Source: Chloroflexota bacterium
GTDB lineage: Bacteria > Chloroflexota > Anaerolineae > Anaerolineales > Villigracilaceae
Direction of reading: 5' to 3'
DNA length: 64,000 nucleotides
Assembly (NCBI GenBank): GCA_016191845.1
Contig: JACPVF010000009.1
Location: 62,001-126,000, forward strand
The notes under the pieces are model-generated. The model was not told where the DNA came from, did not search any database, and worked only from the letters and a program-made list of their open reading frames with translations. Made by a program: the position numbers and the translations under genes. Shown one piece after another: positions 16,110 through 23,607 of this stretch. Position 1 is the first letter of the stretch; the number at the start of each line of letters is the position of its first letter.

Positions 16110-17353
16110 GTCTTATCCGTGGGGTTGTGGCGCTCTTCCGACTTGAGCACTTCAAGGAAGGTTTTCACCACCTGTGGGTCAAATTGAGTGCCCGCGTGAT
16201 GGGTCAATTCGTGAATGGCCTCCTCGGCGCTGCGGGCGGGTTTGTAAATGCGTTCGTCAGTGATGGCGATATAGGCATCCACCACGGCAATGATGCGCGC
16301 GGAAAGCGGGATCTCCTCGCCGCGCAGATGGTCGGGATAGCCTGTGCCGTCGAACTTCTCTTGATGGGCGCGGATGACCTCAGCGATATCGGACAGGTCC
16401 TTGATGGCGGCAATGACTTTCTCGCCGATCTCTGGATGCCGCATCATCACCCGTCGTTCCTCGGGACTGAGCAGACCAGGCTTGTTGAGGATGTCATCTG
16501 GGATGCCGATCTTGCCGATGTCGTGCAGGATGGCCGACAGCCGCATGCGTTCCAATTGTTCTTCTTGATATCCCAATCGTCTGGCAGTTTCGACGGCCAA
16601 TATGGCGATGCGGTTGCTGTGATCACTTGTGTAATAGTCACGTACTTCGATCACGTTTGCCAGGGCTGTAACAATGTTGTTGTAGGTCAACTCCATGTTG
16701 CTGAGCGCCTGACTTAACTGATGGGTCTTGGCCTCGACTTCGCGGGTAAGGGACAGGCTCCACTTGCCGACGATCTCGGCAGCTTCTCCGCTGGCGTAGG
16801 TGGTGAGCGAGACCAGAATCAGCCCCAGGATGAAGTTGGATAACAGGATGCGCCCTTCCTGAGAGAAGTTGTAAATGGGGGCAAAGGCCAGGTTCCTGGC
16901 AGGAAGTATGCTCGTGAGTTCGAATACGGCCAGCAGGGCAAACAACACCGAGCAGATGGTAGCCATGACGCGCGTGGAGGTGCGGCTTTGAAAAACCAAT
17001 GCTGCAGTGAGGATCAGGATTAGATAGATTCCGAAACTTAGCGTAACAAATCCGCCCCCGAGATGCAGCCCCATTGTGGCAACGACCGCGGCCATGACCA
17101 GGCTGATCCAGGTGGAGACTCGCGGCCGCCCCAGCAGGACCATTCTGCGCTGCCAAAGCAGGACGCCAATGTCAGTGGCAGTGATGAGAATGGAGATGAC
17201 CGAGGCCGCAGTGGGACGAACTGCTTGAATGAGAAGAAGTGCCGTGAGGATGGCTGCATCTCCCGCCAGCCGAGTTCGTTGATACGCCAGCGCCCGCTCT
17301 GCAAGAGAGTGGCTTGCCCAGGTAGCGCGTAAGGCGGATCGTGCGGGTTCCAT
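16106..17353 (-). CDS. Membrane HD-GYP domain phosphodiesterase
   Basis: A 415-aa protein. The N-terminal half has about six hydrophobic segments (residues 30-195), then a short coiled linker and an HD-GYP domain. Catalytic elements are intact: HDIGKIGIPDD, HPEIGEKV, and the GYP signature in HQEKFDGTGYP, followed by DAYIAIT. Members degrade cyclic-di-GMP to GMP (established). The start MEPARSALRA at 17353 gives a 37-nt gap to cofE; the frame is open upstream but would overlap cofE. No clear Shine-Dalgarno is seen. Its presence within an F420 operon is unexplained. Confidence 0.85.
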   Translation of the reverse strand: MEPARSALRATWASHSLAERALAYQRTRLAGDAAILTALLLIQAVRPTAASVISILITATDIGVLLWQRRMVLLGRPRVSTWISLVMAAVVATMGLHLGGGFVTLSFGIYLILILTAALVFQSRTSTRVMATICSVLFALLAVFELTSILPARNLAFAPIYNFSQEGRILLSNFILGLILVSLTTYASGEAAEIVGKWSLSLTREVEAKTHQLSQALSNMELTYNNIVTALANVIEVRDYYTSDHSNRIAILAVETARRLGYQEEQLERMRLSAILHDIGKIGIPDDILNKPGLLSPEERRVMMRHPEIGEKVIAAIKDLSDIAEVIRAHQEKFDGTGYPDHLRGEEIPLSARIIAVVDAYIAITDERIYKPARSAEEAIHELTHHAGTQFDPQVVKTFLEVLKSEERHNPTDKT

Positions 17354-17390
17354 GGAGAGTCTTATGAGAATTATACTTCTGCTGTTGGGT

Positions 17391-18185
17391 TTATCGGAAC
17401 ATGTCCTGTTCTTTGGGGCGAATGAGTTCCTTGAGCGCGCCTTCGCGCAGCGGATAGGGGAATCCGCGTACATGAACAGCGGGAGTTCCTTCAGCAGCCT
17501 GGCCCATCATCAGCGAAGCGGCGGCGGCCAGCTCGTCGGCGGCGCCCACCTGAGTGACACGCAGGGTGTAGCCAAACAGGTCGGGCTGCCCGCGCAGGTC
17601 CACGAGGCCAGGCATCCCCGCCAGACCGATGGTCACGCCGACAGTCCCGTTACGCCAGGCGCGGCCATGTGAGTCGATGATCAGCACGCCGACTTCCACA
17701 CCAGCCTTGGCTTTGATTTGCGCTCGAATCTCGGCGGCAGTATGGTCAGGGTCCTCGGGCAACAAAAGGACGTATTCATCGGCCCGTTCCACGGGACCTT
17801 CTCCCAGCGGGGAAACGTTGGAATGGTCGATGCCTGCATTGGCGCACACAAAGCCGAGGTTATGTTCCACGATGACTGCGCCGACACGCACACGCAACAC
17901 CTCGCGGCTTTCGCGCAACATTAACTCGACTACACGCGGATCCTTCTCCGCTTGAGTTGCGATCTCGAATGCACGCGGACTGGGGGTCACAGTCGCCAAA
18001 TCCACCATGCGGCCTTCGGCCTTGCTGACGATTTTCTGCGCCAGCACGAGGATGTCCCCGTTTTGCAGACTCAGGCCTGACGCGCGGAGAGAGGCGAAAA
18101 GGATATCCGCCAGGTTGTCACCCTGGCGGATGAGAGGAATGTCTTGAAGGGAAGTAAGGGTAAGCGGAGACACGGTTTTATTCAC
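17391..18185 (-). CDS. cofE: Coenzyme F420-0:L-glutamate ligase
   Basis: A 264-aa GTP-dependent ligase that adds gamma-linked glutamates to F420-0. Diagnostic blocks are GDILVLAQKIVSKAEGR, CANAGIDHSNV, LLPEDPDHTAAEIR, IIDSHGRAWRNGTVGVTIGLAG and DLFGYTLRVTQV. Length matches free-standing archaeal-type CofE, with no fused FbiB C-terminal domain; the nitroreductase is encoded separately at 14787-15380. It is transcribed with npdG upstream and the HD-GYP gene downstream. Confidence 0.95.
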   Translation of the reverse strand: MNKTVSPLTLTSLQDIPLIRQGDNLADILFASLRASGLSLQNGDILVLAQKIVSKAEGRMVDLATVTPSPRAFEIATQAEKDPRVVELMLRESREVLRVRVGAVIVEHNLGFVCANAGIDHSNVSPLGEGPVERADEYVLLLPEDPDHTAAEIRAQIKAKAGVEVGVLIIDSHGRAWRNGTVGVTIGLAGMPGLVDLRGQPDLFGYTLRVTQVGAADELAAAASLMMGQAAEGTPAVHVRGFPYPLREGALKELIRPKEQDMFR

Positions 18186-18195
18186 AAGAGAGGGC

Positions 18196-18223
18196 GCGCA
18201 GACTCCTCATGTGAAATCTGCGC
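18196..18223 (-). other. Intergenic hairpin between the F420:NADP reductase and cofE genes
   Basis: Arms GCGCAGA (18196-18202) and TCTGCGC (18217-18223) with a 14-nt loop, not followed by a T-run. It is more likely a processing or stabilising stem than a terminator. Confidence 0.4.
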
Positions 18224-18232
18224 AATCCATGA

Positions 18233-18907
18233 TTACTTCTTCACGCCCGTAATCTTGATGCCTGCATGTGTGCTGCCATATTTCTTATTGATGCCGATCA
18301 GCACACTGGTCAGGCCTTCGACGACGACCGAGTTCTCGATGGGACCCGCGTCCCAGCCCGTCAGCCCCGCCGCTTCAACCAGTTTGATCGCCTCGGCGCG
18401 GACCTCGGGGCCTGTTCCTGTGACGAGGACATCGCATTCGACATCCCCGCCTTCGAGCAGGTGTTCGTGTGAGATGTTCTGGAAGGCGGCGGCCACCTGT
18501 GCGCCTTCGCCGAGAATTTCCCTGGCTTCCTGCGCCGCGGACCCCGCGGGCGGCATCTGCACCTTGGCCACCTTCGGCGGGACGAGTGGTACCGTCACGT
18601 CAATCAGGATTTTTCCCTTCACTGCCTCTTTCACCGCTTCGAGCGTATCGCGGTGTGCGGAATAGGGCACGGTCAGCACGACGATGTCGGCTTTTTGTGC
18701 GGCGGTGGGGTTATCCAGCCCTTCGACCGATCCGCTGCCGCCCAGCATGGACAGCACATCTGCAGCGGCGGCCTGGGCCTTTTCTGCGGCGCGTGAGCCG
18801 ATCAGCACGCGATAACCCGCCTTGGCCCAGCGATAGACCAGTCCCTTGCCTTCCTTGCCTGTCCCGCCGAGCACGGCGATGGATAAAAGAATGGGTGAGT
18901 CAGTCAT
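18233..18907 (-). CDS. npdG: F420-dependent NADP reductase (F420H2:NADP oxidoreductase)
   Basis: A 224-aa Rossmann enzyme that exchanges hydride between NADPH and coenzyme F420. LSIAVLGGTGKEGKGLVYRWAK is the nucleotide-binding motif, and LIGSRAAEKA contains the Ser/Arg pair that selects NADPH. DIVVLTVPYSAH and AFQNISHEHL are typical of the NpdG family. The protein contains no transmembrane segment. Gaps of 47 nt separate it from both neighbours in the operon. It links the cofactor made by the surrounding genes to the NADPH pool and so to the F420-dependent oxidoreductases in the window. Confidence 0.93.
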   Translation of the reverse strand: MTDSPILLSIAVLGGTGKEGKGLVYRWAKAGYRVLIGSRAAEKAQAAAADVLSMLGGSGSVEGLDNPTAAQKADIVVLTVPYSAHRDTLEAVKEAVKGKILIDVTVPLVPPKVAKVQMPPAGSAAQEAREILGEGAQVAAAFQNISHEHLLEGGDVECDVLVTGTGPEVRAEAIKLVEAAGLTGWDAGPIENSVVVEGLTSVLIGINKKYGSTHAGIKITGVKK

Positions 18908-18954
18908 GTGAACCTCTCGCTATTCGGAATCAAAATAACAAAGTGATGCGCGGG

Positions 18955-20292
18955 TCAAAATTGCGCGTTGTATCGTTTCCAGGTTTTGACGGCGGCCTCG
19001 CGGGCTTTGGCGGCGATCTCGGCTTCATCGAGCGTGAGCAGTTCACGGTCTCTCATCAGCACCCTGCCGTGGATGATGGTGGTCGTGACCATGCCACCCT
19101 GAAAGCCAAAAAGGATATGCCAGGGCAGATTGTCAGCGGTGAGCGGTGTGGTGGCGTGATACTCTACGAAGATCAGGTCGGCATAGCCGCCAGGGACGAT
19201 CTGCCCGAGCGGGGCATCGGAAAAGAAGACATTGGCAAGTGCAGCGTTGTTGTAGACCGCCATCTGGACCACATCATTGCCGTTCATGCGGCGCGGATCG
19301 CGATGCTCGTTCTTTTGCAACAAGGAAGCGGCCTTCCATTCATCCCACATCGGGTGGGAAAAGCCATCGTTGCCAAGACAGACGCGCATGCCCATTTTGA
19401 GCATCTCTTCGACCTTTGCCACGCCGACGCCGTTGTTCATGTTCGAGCGTGGCTGATGGGTCACCCAGGTGCCCGTCTCGGCCAGTTGGTCCATCTCGTA
19501 CTCGTCCACGTGAACGGCGTGCGCGATGATGGTCCGCTGGCCGAGGATGTCGTGCTTGTTCAGCCAGTCTATGGGCCAGGCGGCGCCGAGGTCATTCTCG
19601 AACATGGCGTAGCCGTCATCCTGCGATTCGCTTACGTGGATGTGAAATCCCGTCCCGTCGGGGGCGGCGGCGCGGGATTCCTCCAGGGTGGCGGTCGAAA
19701 GCGTGAGCGGGGCATGCAGGCCGAAGGTCCCAGCCAGGAGCGGACCCTTGGTCCTTTTGAGGAAACGCACATTTTCGGCGATCCCCGCACGAGCTTTGTC
19801 CTTTCCGTCGCGGTCGGTGACCTCATAGCACAGCACGGCGCGCAGGCCTGCCTGCTCGACAACTTCGGCGATGATGTCGAGCGAGCCGTCGATGAAGTTG
19901 GGCGAGGCATGGTAGTCGAAGAGCGTGGTGGTGCCATATTTGACGGCATCCACCAGACAGGTCAATGCCGAGTAACGGATGCCATCCTCGTCGAGCGATT
20001 TGTCGAGCGGCCACCACAGACCTTCGAGGATCTGCTTGAACTCCTGCGGCGGGTTGCCAGGGACGGCCAGTCCGCGCGCAAATGCGCCATAGAAATGTGT
20101 GTGGGCACAGATGTTGCCAGGCATGACGAGCTGTCCGTGTGCGTTGAGTTTTTCTTCGTCGGGGTATCGGGCGAGCAGGTCCGCTTCGGGGCCGATCTCA
20201 CGAACAAGAGCGCCCTCGATGTGGAGGGCGTATTTTTCGTACAGGCGGTTGGGAGAACCCCAGGTGATCAGGGTGGCGTTGGTGATCAGCAT
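18955..20292 (-). CDS. Second SsnA-like amidohydrolase, inside the F420 operon
   Basis: A 445-aa paralogue of the enzyme at 9200-10528. Metal ligands are intact: CAHTHFYGAFARG (His64, His66), GLHAPLTL, HIHVSES, HAVHVDE and the aspartate in LGNDGF. Shared blocks such as SNMNNGVGV, the Asp-Tyr-His-Ala-Ser-Pro segment and the C-terminal KTWKRY show common descent. It starts 1 nt after the NACHT gene stop and precedes the F420 reductase. Family chemistry is hydrolytic deamination of heterocycles (established). A role in a pyrimidine or deazaflavin intermediate is only a hypothesis from gene order. Confidence 0.83.
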   Translation of the reverse strand: MLITNATLITWGSPNRLYEKYALHIEGALVREIGPEADLLARYPDEEKLNAHGQLVMPGNICAHTHFYGAFARGLAVPGNPPQEFKQILEGLWWPLDKSLDEDGIRYSALTCLVDAVKYGTTTLFDYHASPNFIDGSLDIIAEVVEQAGLRAVLCYEVTDRDGKDKARAGIAENVRFLKRTKGPLLAGTFGLHAPLTLSTATLEESRAAAPDGTGFHIHVSESQDDGYAMFENDLGAAWPIDWLNKHDILGQRTIIAHAVHVDEYEMDQLAETGTWVTHQPRSNMNNGVGVAKVEEMLKMGMRVCLGNDGFSHPMWDEWKAASLLQKNEHRDPRRMNGNDVVQMAVYNNAALANVFFSDAPLGQIVPGGYADLIFVEYHATTPLTADNLPWHILFGFQGGMVTTTIIHGRVLMRDRELLTLDEAEIAAKAREAAVKTWKRYNAQF

Positions 20293-20293
20293 G

Positions 20294-22852
20294 TCATTCG
20301 ATGCCGAACTGGGACGGGTGTGGCAGCCTGATACCCGAGGCGGCGATCTCCATCAGGGTATGATAGACCGATTCACGCAGTTCGGGGTCGTCCTTATACA
20401 TGGCATGATACAGCTGGGTGATGACACCCTCGGTGGGAGTCTGCCTGAGGTAGGGCAGGCTGGCGAGACGAGCATCGTGATCTTCGCTCTTGAGGGCGCC
20501 AATGAGGATATCGGTGGCGGGTGCGCCTGGCGAGATGCCCACGCCCTGTTTGCCAGCAAACTCGATCAGCCACGGCGTCTCGGACGGGGCAGGCAGGACG
20601 CGTGGCACACGCGTGACAGCATGCGTCTTGGTCTCGAGCACTTGCGCGGCCGAGTTGCGCACCACCCATTCCTTGTCCTGGATCTGGACGCTCTTGAGCA
20701 GATCCTCAGCCCAGGGCTCGTCCACACGGCCCAGACCGTACACCACGGCACGGCGCAGGAGGATGTCTTCCAGGGTAACGCCTTCCCTCAGCATGGAATG
20801 GCCCTCGCCTGGATCGTTAGCCAACGCCTCGGCGGCCGCACGCCGCAGAGACTCGTCTCCGCCAAGCAGGATCTGGGCCACGACTTCAAGCGACTCGTTG
20901 GTCCCGATGGAGACCAACGCCAAGCAGGCAGCCTGACGGGCCAGCAAACTGGGGGCGCCCAGCAAATCCTCCAAAGCGCGGACAGCTTTCTGGTCTTGCA
21001 AAGCACCGCTGCCAATGGCGCACACTTGCACCAACTCAAAGGAAGTGGTGGTGATGAACTGTCGGAACAGGGCGGACGCACCAGAGTCGCCGCTGAGCAC
21101 AAAGGCGGCCACGATCTGTCCGCGCAGGGAGAGGGGCAGGCCGTCGATTTGCAGTAGCTTGACCAGCGCCCCCATCAACTTTCCGCGCCAGGGCGCTTCG
21201 CGCGGGGCATCTTTCAGCCAGCGGGCGGCCGTCAACAGCGGACGGTGCATCGGCAGGCGTGACCATTCGATCATCGCGTCCACCAATTTCGAAACGTCGC
21301 CATGCGCAGCCAGATAGTGCAGCGACACCGTCTTGCCGACCCAATCGGGCTGGTTGACGACCTTCTCGCTGGAGGCTTTCATGTCACTCAAAGCGCGTCC
21401 CGCCAGGAAACCTTCGATGATCGGGTGTACGAAGCGCATGCGGCTGTTGAGGTGCTGGGCCAGCAACCCGCTGGAAGCCATCTTGCTGAGCAGACCAAAA
21501 GTCGGCGCGGCAGGCTGGGCGGATTTCTGCGCCTTCTTGTCCTTGCTCTTGGTTTCTTCGGTATCCTCGGTGGGGAGCTCGATATCCGTGGGGCGTTCGA
21601 GCAGCCCTTCGACGACGGTTGGTGTCTCGTCCTCGGGGACCTCGAAGTGGCTGACCCATTCGCGGGCCTTGCGCGGATCGAACACAGGCTGGGCGTTCAG
21701 CACCACCTGCATGGCGAGAGTCTCCAGCGCAGCGGGCGGCGTATTGGCGGGGGCCAGGCGGCGGATGTGACCGTTGATGGCATCCTGTACCTTGGGCCCG
21801 CGCAGGTCGCCTGCATACGCGCCCCACACCTTGAGGGTCAGCTCGAACGGACTGAGATTGTTGTTGCCCATGCCCAACCAGTTATTGAGCAGGAGCGGGT
21901 CCACCTGCTCGGGACCCGCCTGGGCCCAGGCTTCCATGCTGACATACTTCGACCACAACTCGCCCCAGGCTTCGATGAAGGTCTGGATGCGGCGCGGGGA
22001 CCAGGTCATCATGGCGAGCGGGGCAAAGCCCAAACCGACCAGCCCACCCAGAGTCTCGAACGAACCTGTCGTCACCACGCGGATTGTGGGATGGGCTTGC
22101 AAGAGCGACTTGAGATAGTCCACCACCGTGGCCTGTCCCTCGGCGGTCAATTCATCGAAACCATCGAGCAGCAGCAGGACACGTCCATCGCGGAAGGCCT
22201 GCTGGACGAAACCAGAGATGCGCGGCAGGTCGAAGACGGGCGCGGTGGAATCCACCACGTCGATGATCGGGTTAAGGATATCCTTGCCCTCGAGGGGCAG
22301 CTTCAGGTCTGCGACATGGATAAGGAAGGGGATGTGTTCCTGGAGGTCGCCCAGTTTCGGATCGCGGTTGGCAGCCAAACTGGCGAGGTAAGCCAGCGCC
22401 ACGGACTTGCCCGTACCCGGCAGGCCCGTCAGTACCAGGTTACGTCCGCCCGAGAGGGCCAGCGGCAGGGTCAGCGTGGGGGCGCGGAAGAAGGCTGCCA
22501 GTTCGGGCCAGGTGGGCAGGTAGGGCAGAGTCTGGGTGACGACATCCTCAGCGGCGGGGACGGAGCCAGGTTCCACGATGGGCGGAGGGGCCATCAGCAG
22601 CGGCTCCTGCAGGATCTCATCCAGCGCGAAGAGCGGTGCCGCAAGGTGCATACCCTGGGCGCGCCGCAGCGTGATGCGGCGGTGATTCTCCTCCACGCCG
22701 CTGGAGCGGCGGGCTTGATTCTCCTCGCGCTGCGCGCGCAGGTTGTCCATCAGCTCGCGCCACAAGGGGCGCGCCCTGCCCATCAACCACCAGAAGACAC
22801 TGGCGGCGACGAACCCAACGAGGAAGGAAAGCAGGTCAATGGAGAAGGGCAT
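20294..22852 (-). CDS. Membrane-anchored NACHT NTPase with HEAT-like repeats
   Basis: An 852-aa STAND-type protein. One N-terminal transmembrane helix (about residues 6-24) is followed by a basic, charged stretch. The NACHT domain has Walker A GLPGTGKS (143-150) and the diagnostic extended Walker B LLLLDGFDEL (226-235). A low-complexity Glu/Lys segment near 440-480 precedes helical repeats resembling HEAT units (about 560-850). The start MPFSID lies 2 nt after the zinc-ribbon gene stop; the longer frame would be antisense-like overlap. STAND proteins are signal switches that oligomerise on ligand binding. No effector domain is recognisable, and its ligand and role in this operon are unknown. 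Confidence 0.82.
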   Translation of the reverse strand: MPFSIDLLSFLVGFVAASVFWWLMGRARPLWRELMDNLRAQREENQARRSSGVEENHRRITLRRAQGMHLAAPLFALDEILQEPLLMAPPPIVEPGSVPAAEDVVTQTLPYLPTWPELAAFFRAPTLTLPLALSGGRNLVLTGLPGTGKSVALAYLASLAANRDPKLGDLQEHIPFLIHVADLKLPLEGKDILNPIIDVVDSTAPVFDLPRISGFVQQAFRDGRVLLLLDGFDELTAEGQATVVDYLKSLLQAHPTIRVVTTGSFETLGGLVGLGFAPLAMMTWSPRRIQTFIEAWGELWSKYVSMEAWAQAGPEQVDPLLLNNWLGMGNNNLSPFELTLKVWGAYAGDLRGPKVQDAINGHIRRLAPANTPPAALETLAMQVVLNAQPVFDPRKAREWVSHFEVPEDETPTVVEGLLERPTDIELPTEDTEETKSKDKKAQKSAQPAAPTFGLLSKMASSGLLAQHLNSRMRFVHPIIEGFLAGRALSDMKASSEKVVNQPDWVGKTVSLHYLAAHGDVSKLVDAMIEWSRLPMHRPLLTAARWLKDAPREAPWRGKLMGALVKLLQIDGLPLSLRGQIVAAFVLSGDSGASALFRQFITTTSFELVQVCAIGSGALQDQKAVRALEDLLGAPSLLARQAACLALVSIGTNESLEVVAQILLGGDESLRRAAAEALANDPGEGHSMLREGVTLEDILLRRAVVYGLGRVDEPWAEDLLKSVQIQDKEWVVRNSAAQVLETKTHAVTRVPRVLPAPSETPWLIEFAGKQGVGISPGAPATDILIGALKSEDHDARLASLPYLRQTPTEGVITQLYHAMYKDDPELRESVYHTLMEIAASGIRLPHPSQFGIE

Positions 22853-22854
22853 GG

Positions 22855-23556
22855 TCAGTTGGCGTAGAGAATGCGTCCGCAGGACGAACAATGAGTGATC
22901 TGGGTGGTGGAGCGTGCACTTTGCTGAAGCGCAGCAGTGACGGGGGTGCCGCAAGCCGAGCAAGTGTTGTCGGTCACTTCGGCCACCGCGATGCCACGTC
23001 GCTGCTGACGCAGGCGTTCGTAGAGTTCGCGGCTTGGGGCGGGGATGTCATTGGCGGCGGCCTGTCGTTCCACTTGCAGGCGCTCGACCTTTTTGGACAA
23101 GCTGGCTTGCTCACCGATTAACAGACTGTGCTCACTGCCACGGCGGGATTGCAACTCGGTCAGGGCTGACTCCGCGTGCTGCAGGGCGGCTTGCGCCGTC
23201 TCGGCTGCCAGCATGGACTCCAGTTGACGTTCCTCCAGGGTGGAGAGGAATCGCTTCAAGGCGGCGATGTCGCTTTGGAGGTCCTGTAATTCCTTGGGAT
23301 TGTGAACCCGTCCGCCGTACAGGCTGCTCTCGGCCTGTTCGATCTTGACCTGCTGGGACTGGACGGCTGCTTCCGCTTCTCGCAAGGATTTCTCCGCCCG
23401 GGCATCTTCCGCCTTCGCCGCCTCGACCTGGTCCAGCACCGCGCGAAGTTCGCTGTCGTTGCCGAGTGTCTGTTGGATGACGTTCAGGCGGGCCAGGGTC
23501 TGGTCCATCTGACGGTCCACCTGTTGGAGGCGAAAGAGTCCAAGTGCGGCGCTCAT
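22855..23556 (-). CDS. Coiled-coil protein with C4-type zinc ribbon (DUF164/CT398-like)
   Basis: A 233-aa protein. A long antiparallel coiled coil (about residues 10-180, rich in Glu, Gln, Ala and Leu) contains the conserved turn GGRVHNPKELQDLQ. The C-terminal ribbon has two CxxC pairs, CSACG and CSSCGRILY. This architecture is the widespread DUF164 family, whose biochemical role is poorly defined. It is the first gene of the 11-gene F420 run. TATAAT ends 6 nt before its ATG, predicting a leaderless mRNA. The NACHT gene follows 2 nt after its stop, so the pair is likely co-translated. Confidence 0.85.
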   Translation of the reverse strand: MSAALGLFRLQQVDRQMDQTLARLNVIQQTLGNDSELRAVLDQVEAAKAEDARAEKSLREAEAAVQSQQVKIEQAESSLYGGRVHNPKELQDLQSDIAALKRFLSTLEERQLESMLAAETAQAALQHAESALTELQSRRGSEHSLLIGEQASLSKKVERLQVERQAAANDIPAPSRELYERLRQQRRGIAVAEVTDNTCSACGTPVTAALQQSARSTTQITHCSSCGRILYAN

Positions 23557-23562
23557 ATCTTG

Positions 23563-23568
23563 ATTATA
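23563..23568 (-). promoter_or_regulatory. -10 box of the F420 operon (leaderless start)
   Basis: TATAAT on the minus strand, then 6 nt, then ATG. Transcription about 7 nt after the box would start at the A of the start codon. The upstream side is the terminator of the hydrolase gene. Confidence 0.6.
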
Positions 23569-23575
23569 AAAGAGA

Positions 23576-23600
23576 AACCCGTTTTCGGTGAAAACGGGTT
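23576..23600 (-). terminator. Terminator of the beta-lactamase-fold hydrolase gene
   Basis: Perfect 10-bp stem AACCCGTTTT/AAAACGGGTT with a 5-nt loop, followed on the minus strand by TCTCTTTTA. Confidence 0.85.
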
Positions 23601-23607
23601 CGATTTG

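Noticed and set aside
18469-20331. 620-aa plus-strand open frame
   Set aside because: It is antisense to the F420 reductase and the second amidohydrolase, has Arg/His/Gly-rich translation with no family motif and no RBS, and crosses gene boundaries.
21302-22867. 521-aa plus-strand open frame
   Set aside because: Shadow of the NACHT-HEAT gene, with His/Gln/Arg-rich low-complexity translation typical of antisense GC-rich DNA.
20294-23556. NACHT protein as a phage-defence system
   Set aside because: No effector, nuclease, toxin or mobile-element context is seen; the gene sits inside a biosynthetic operon, so defence is not supported.
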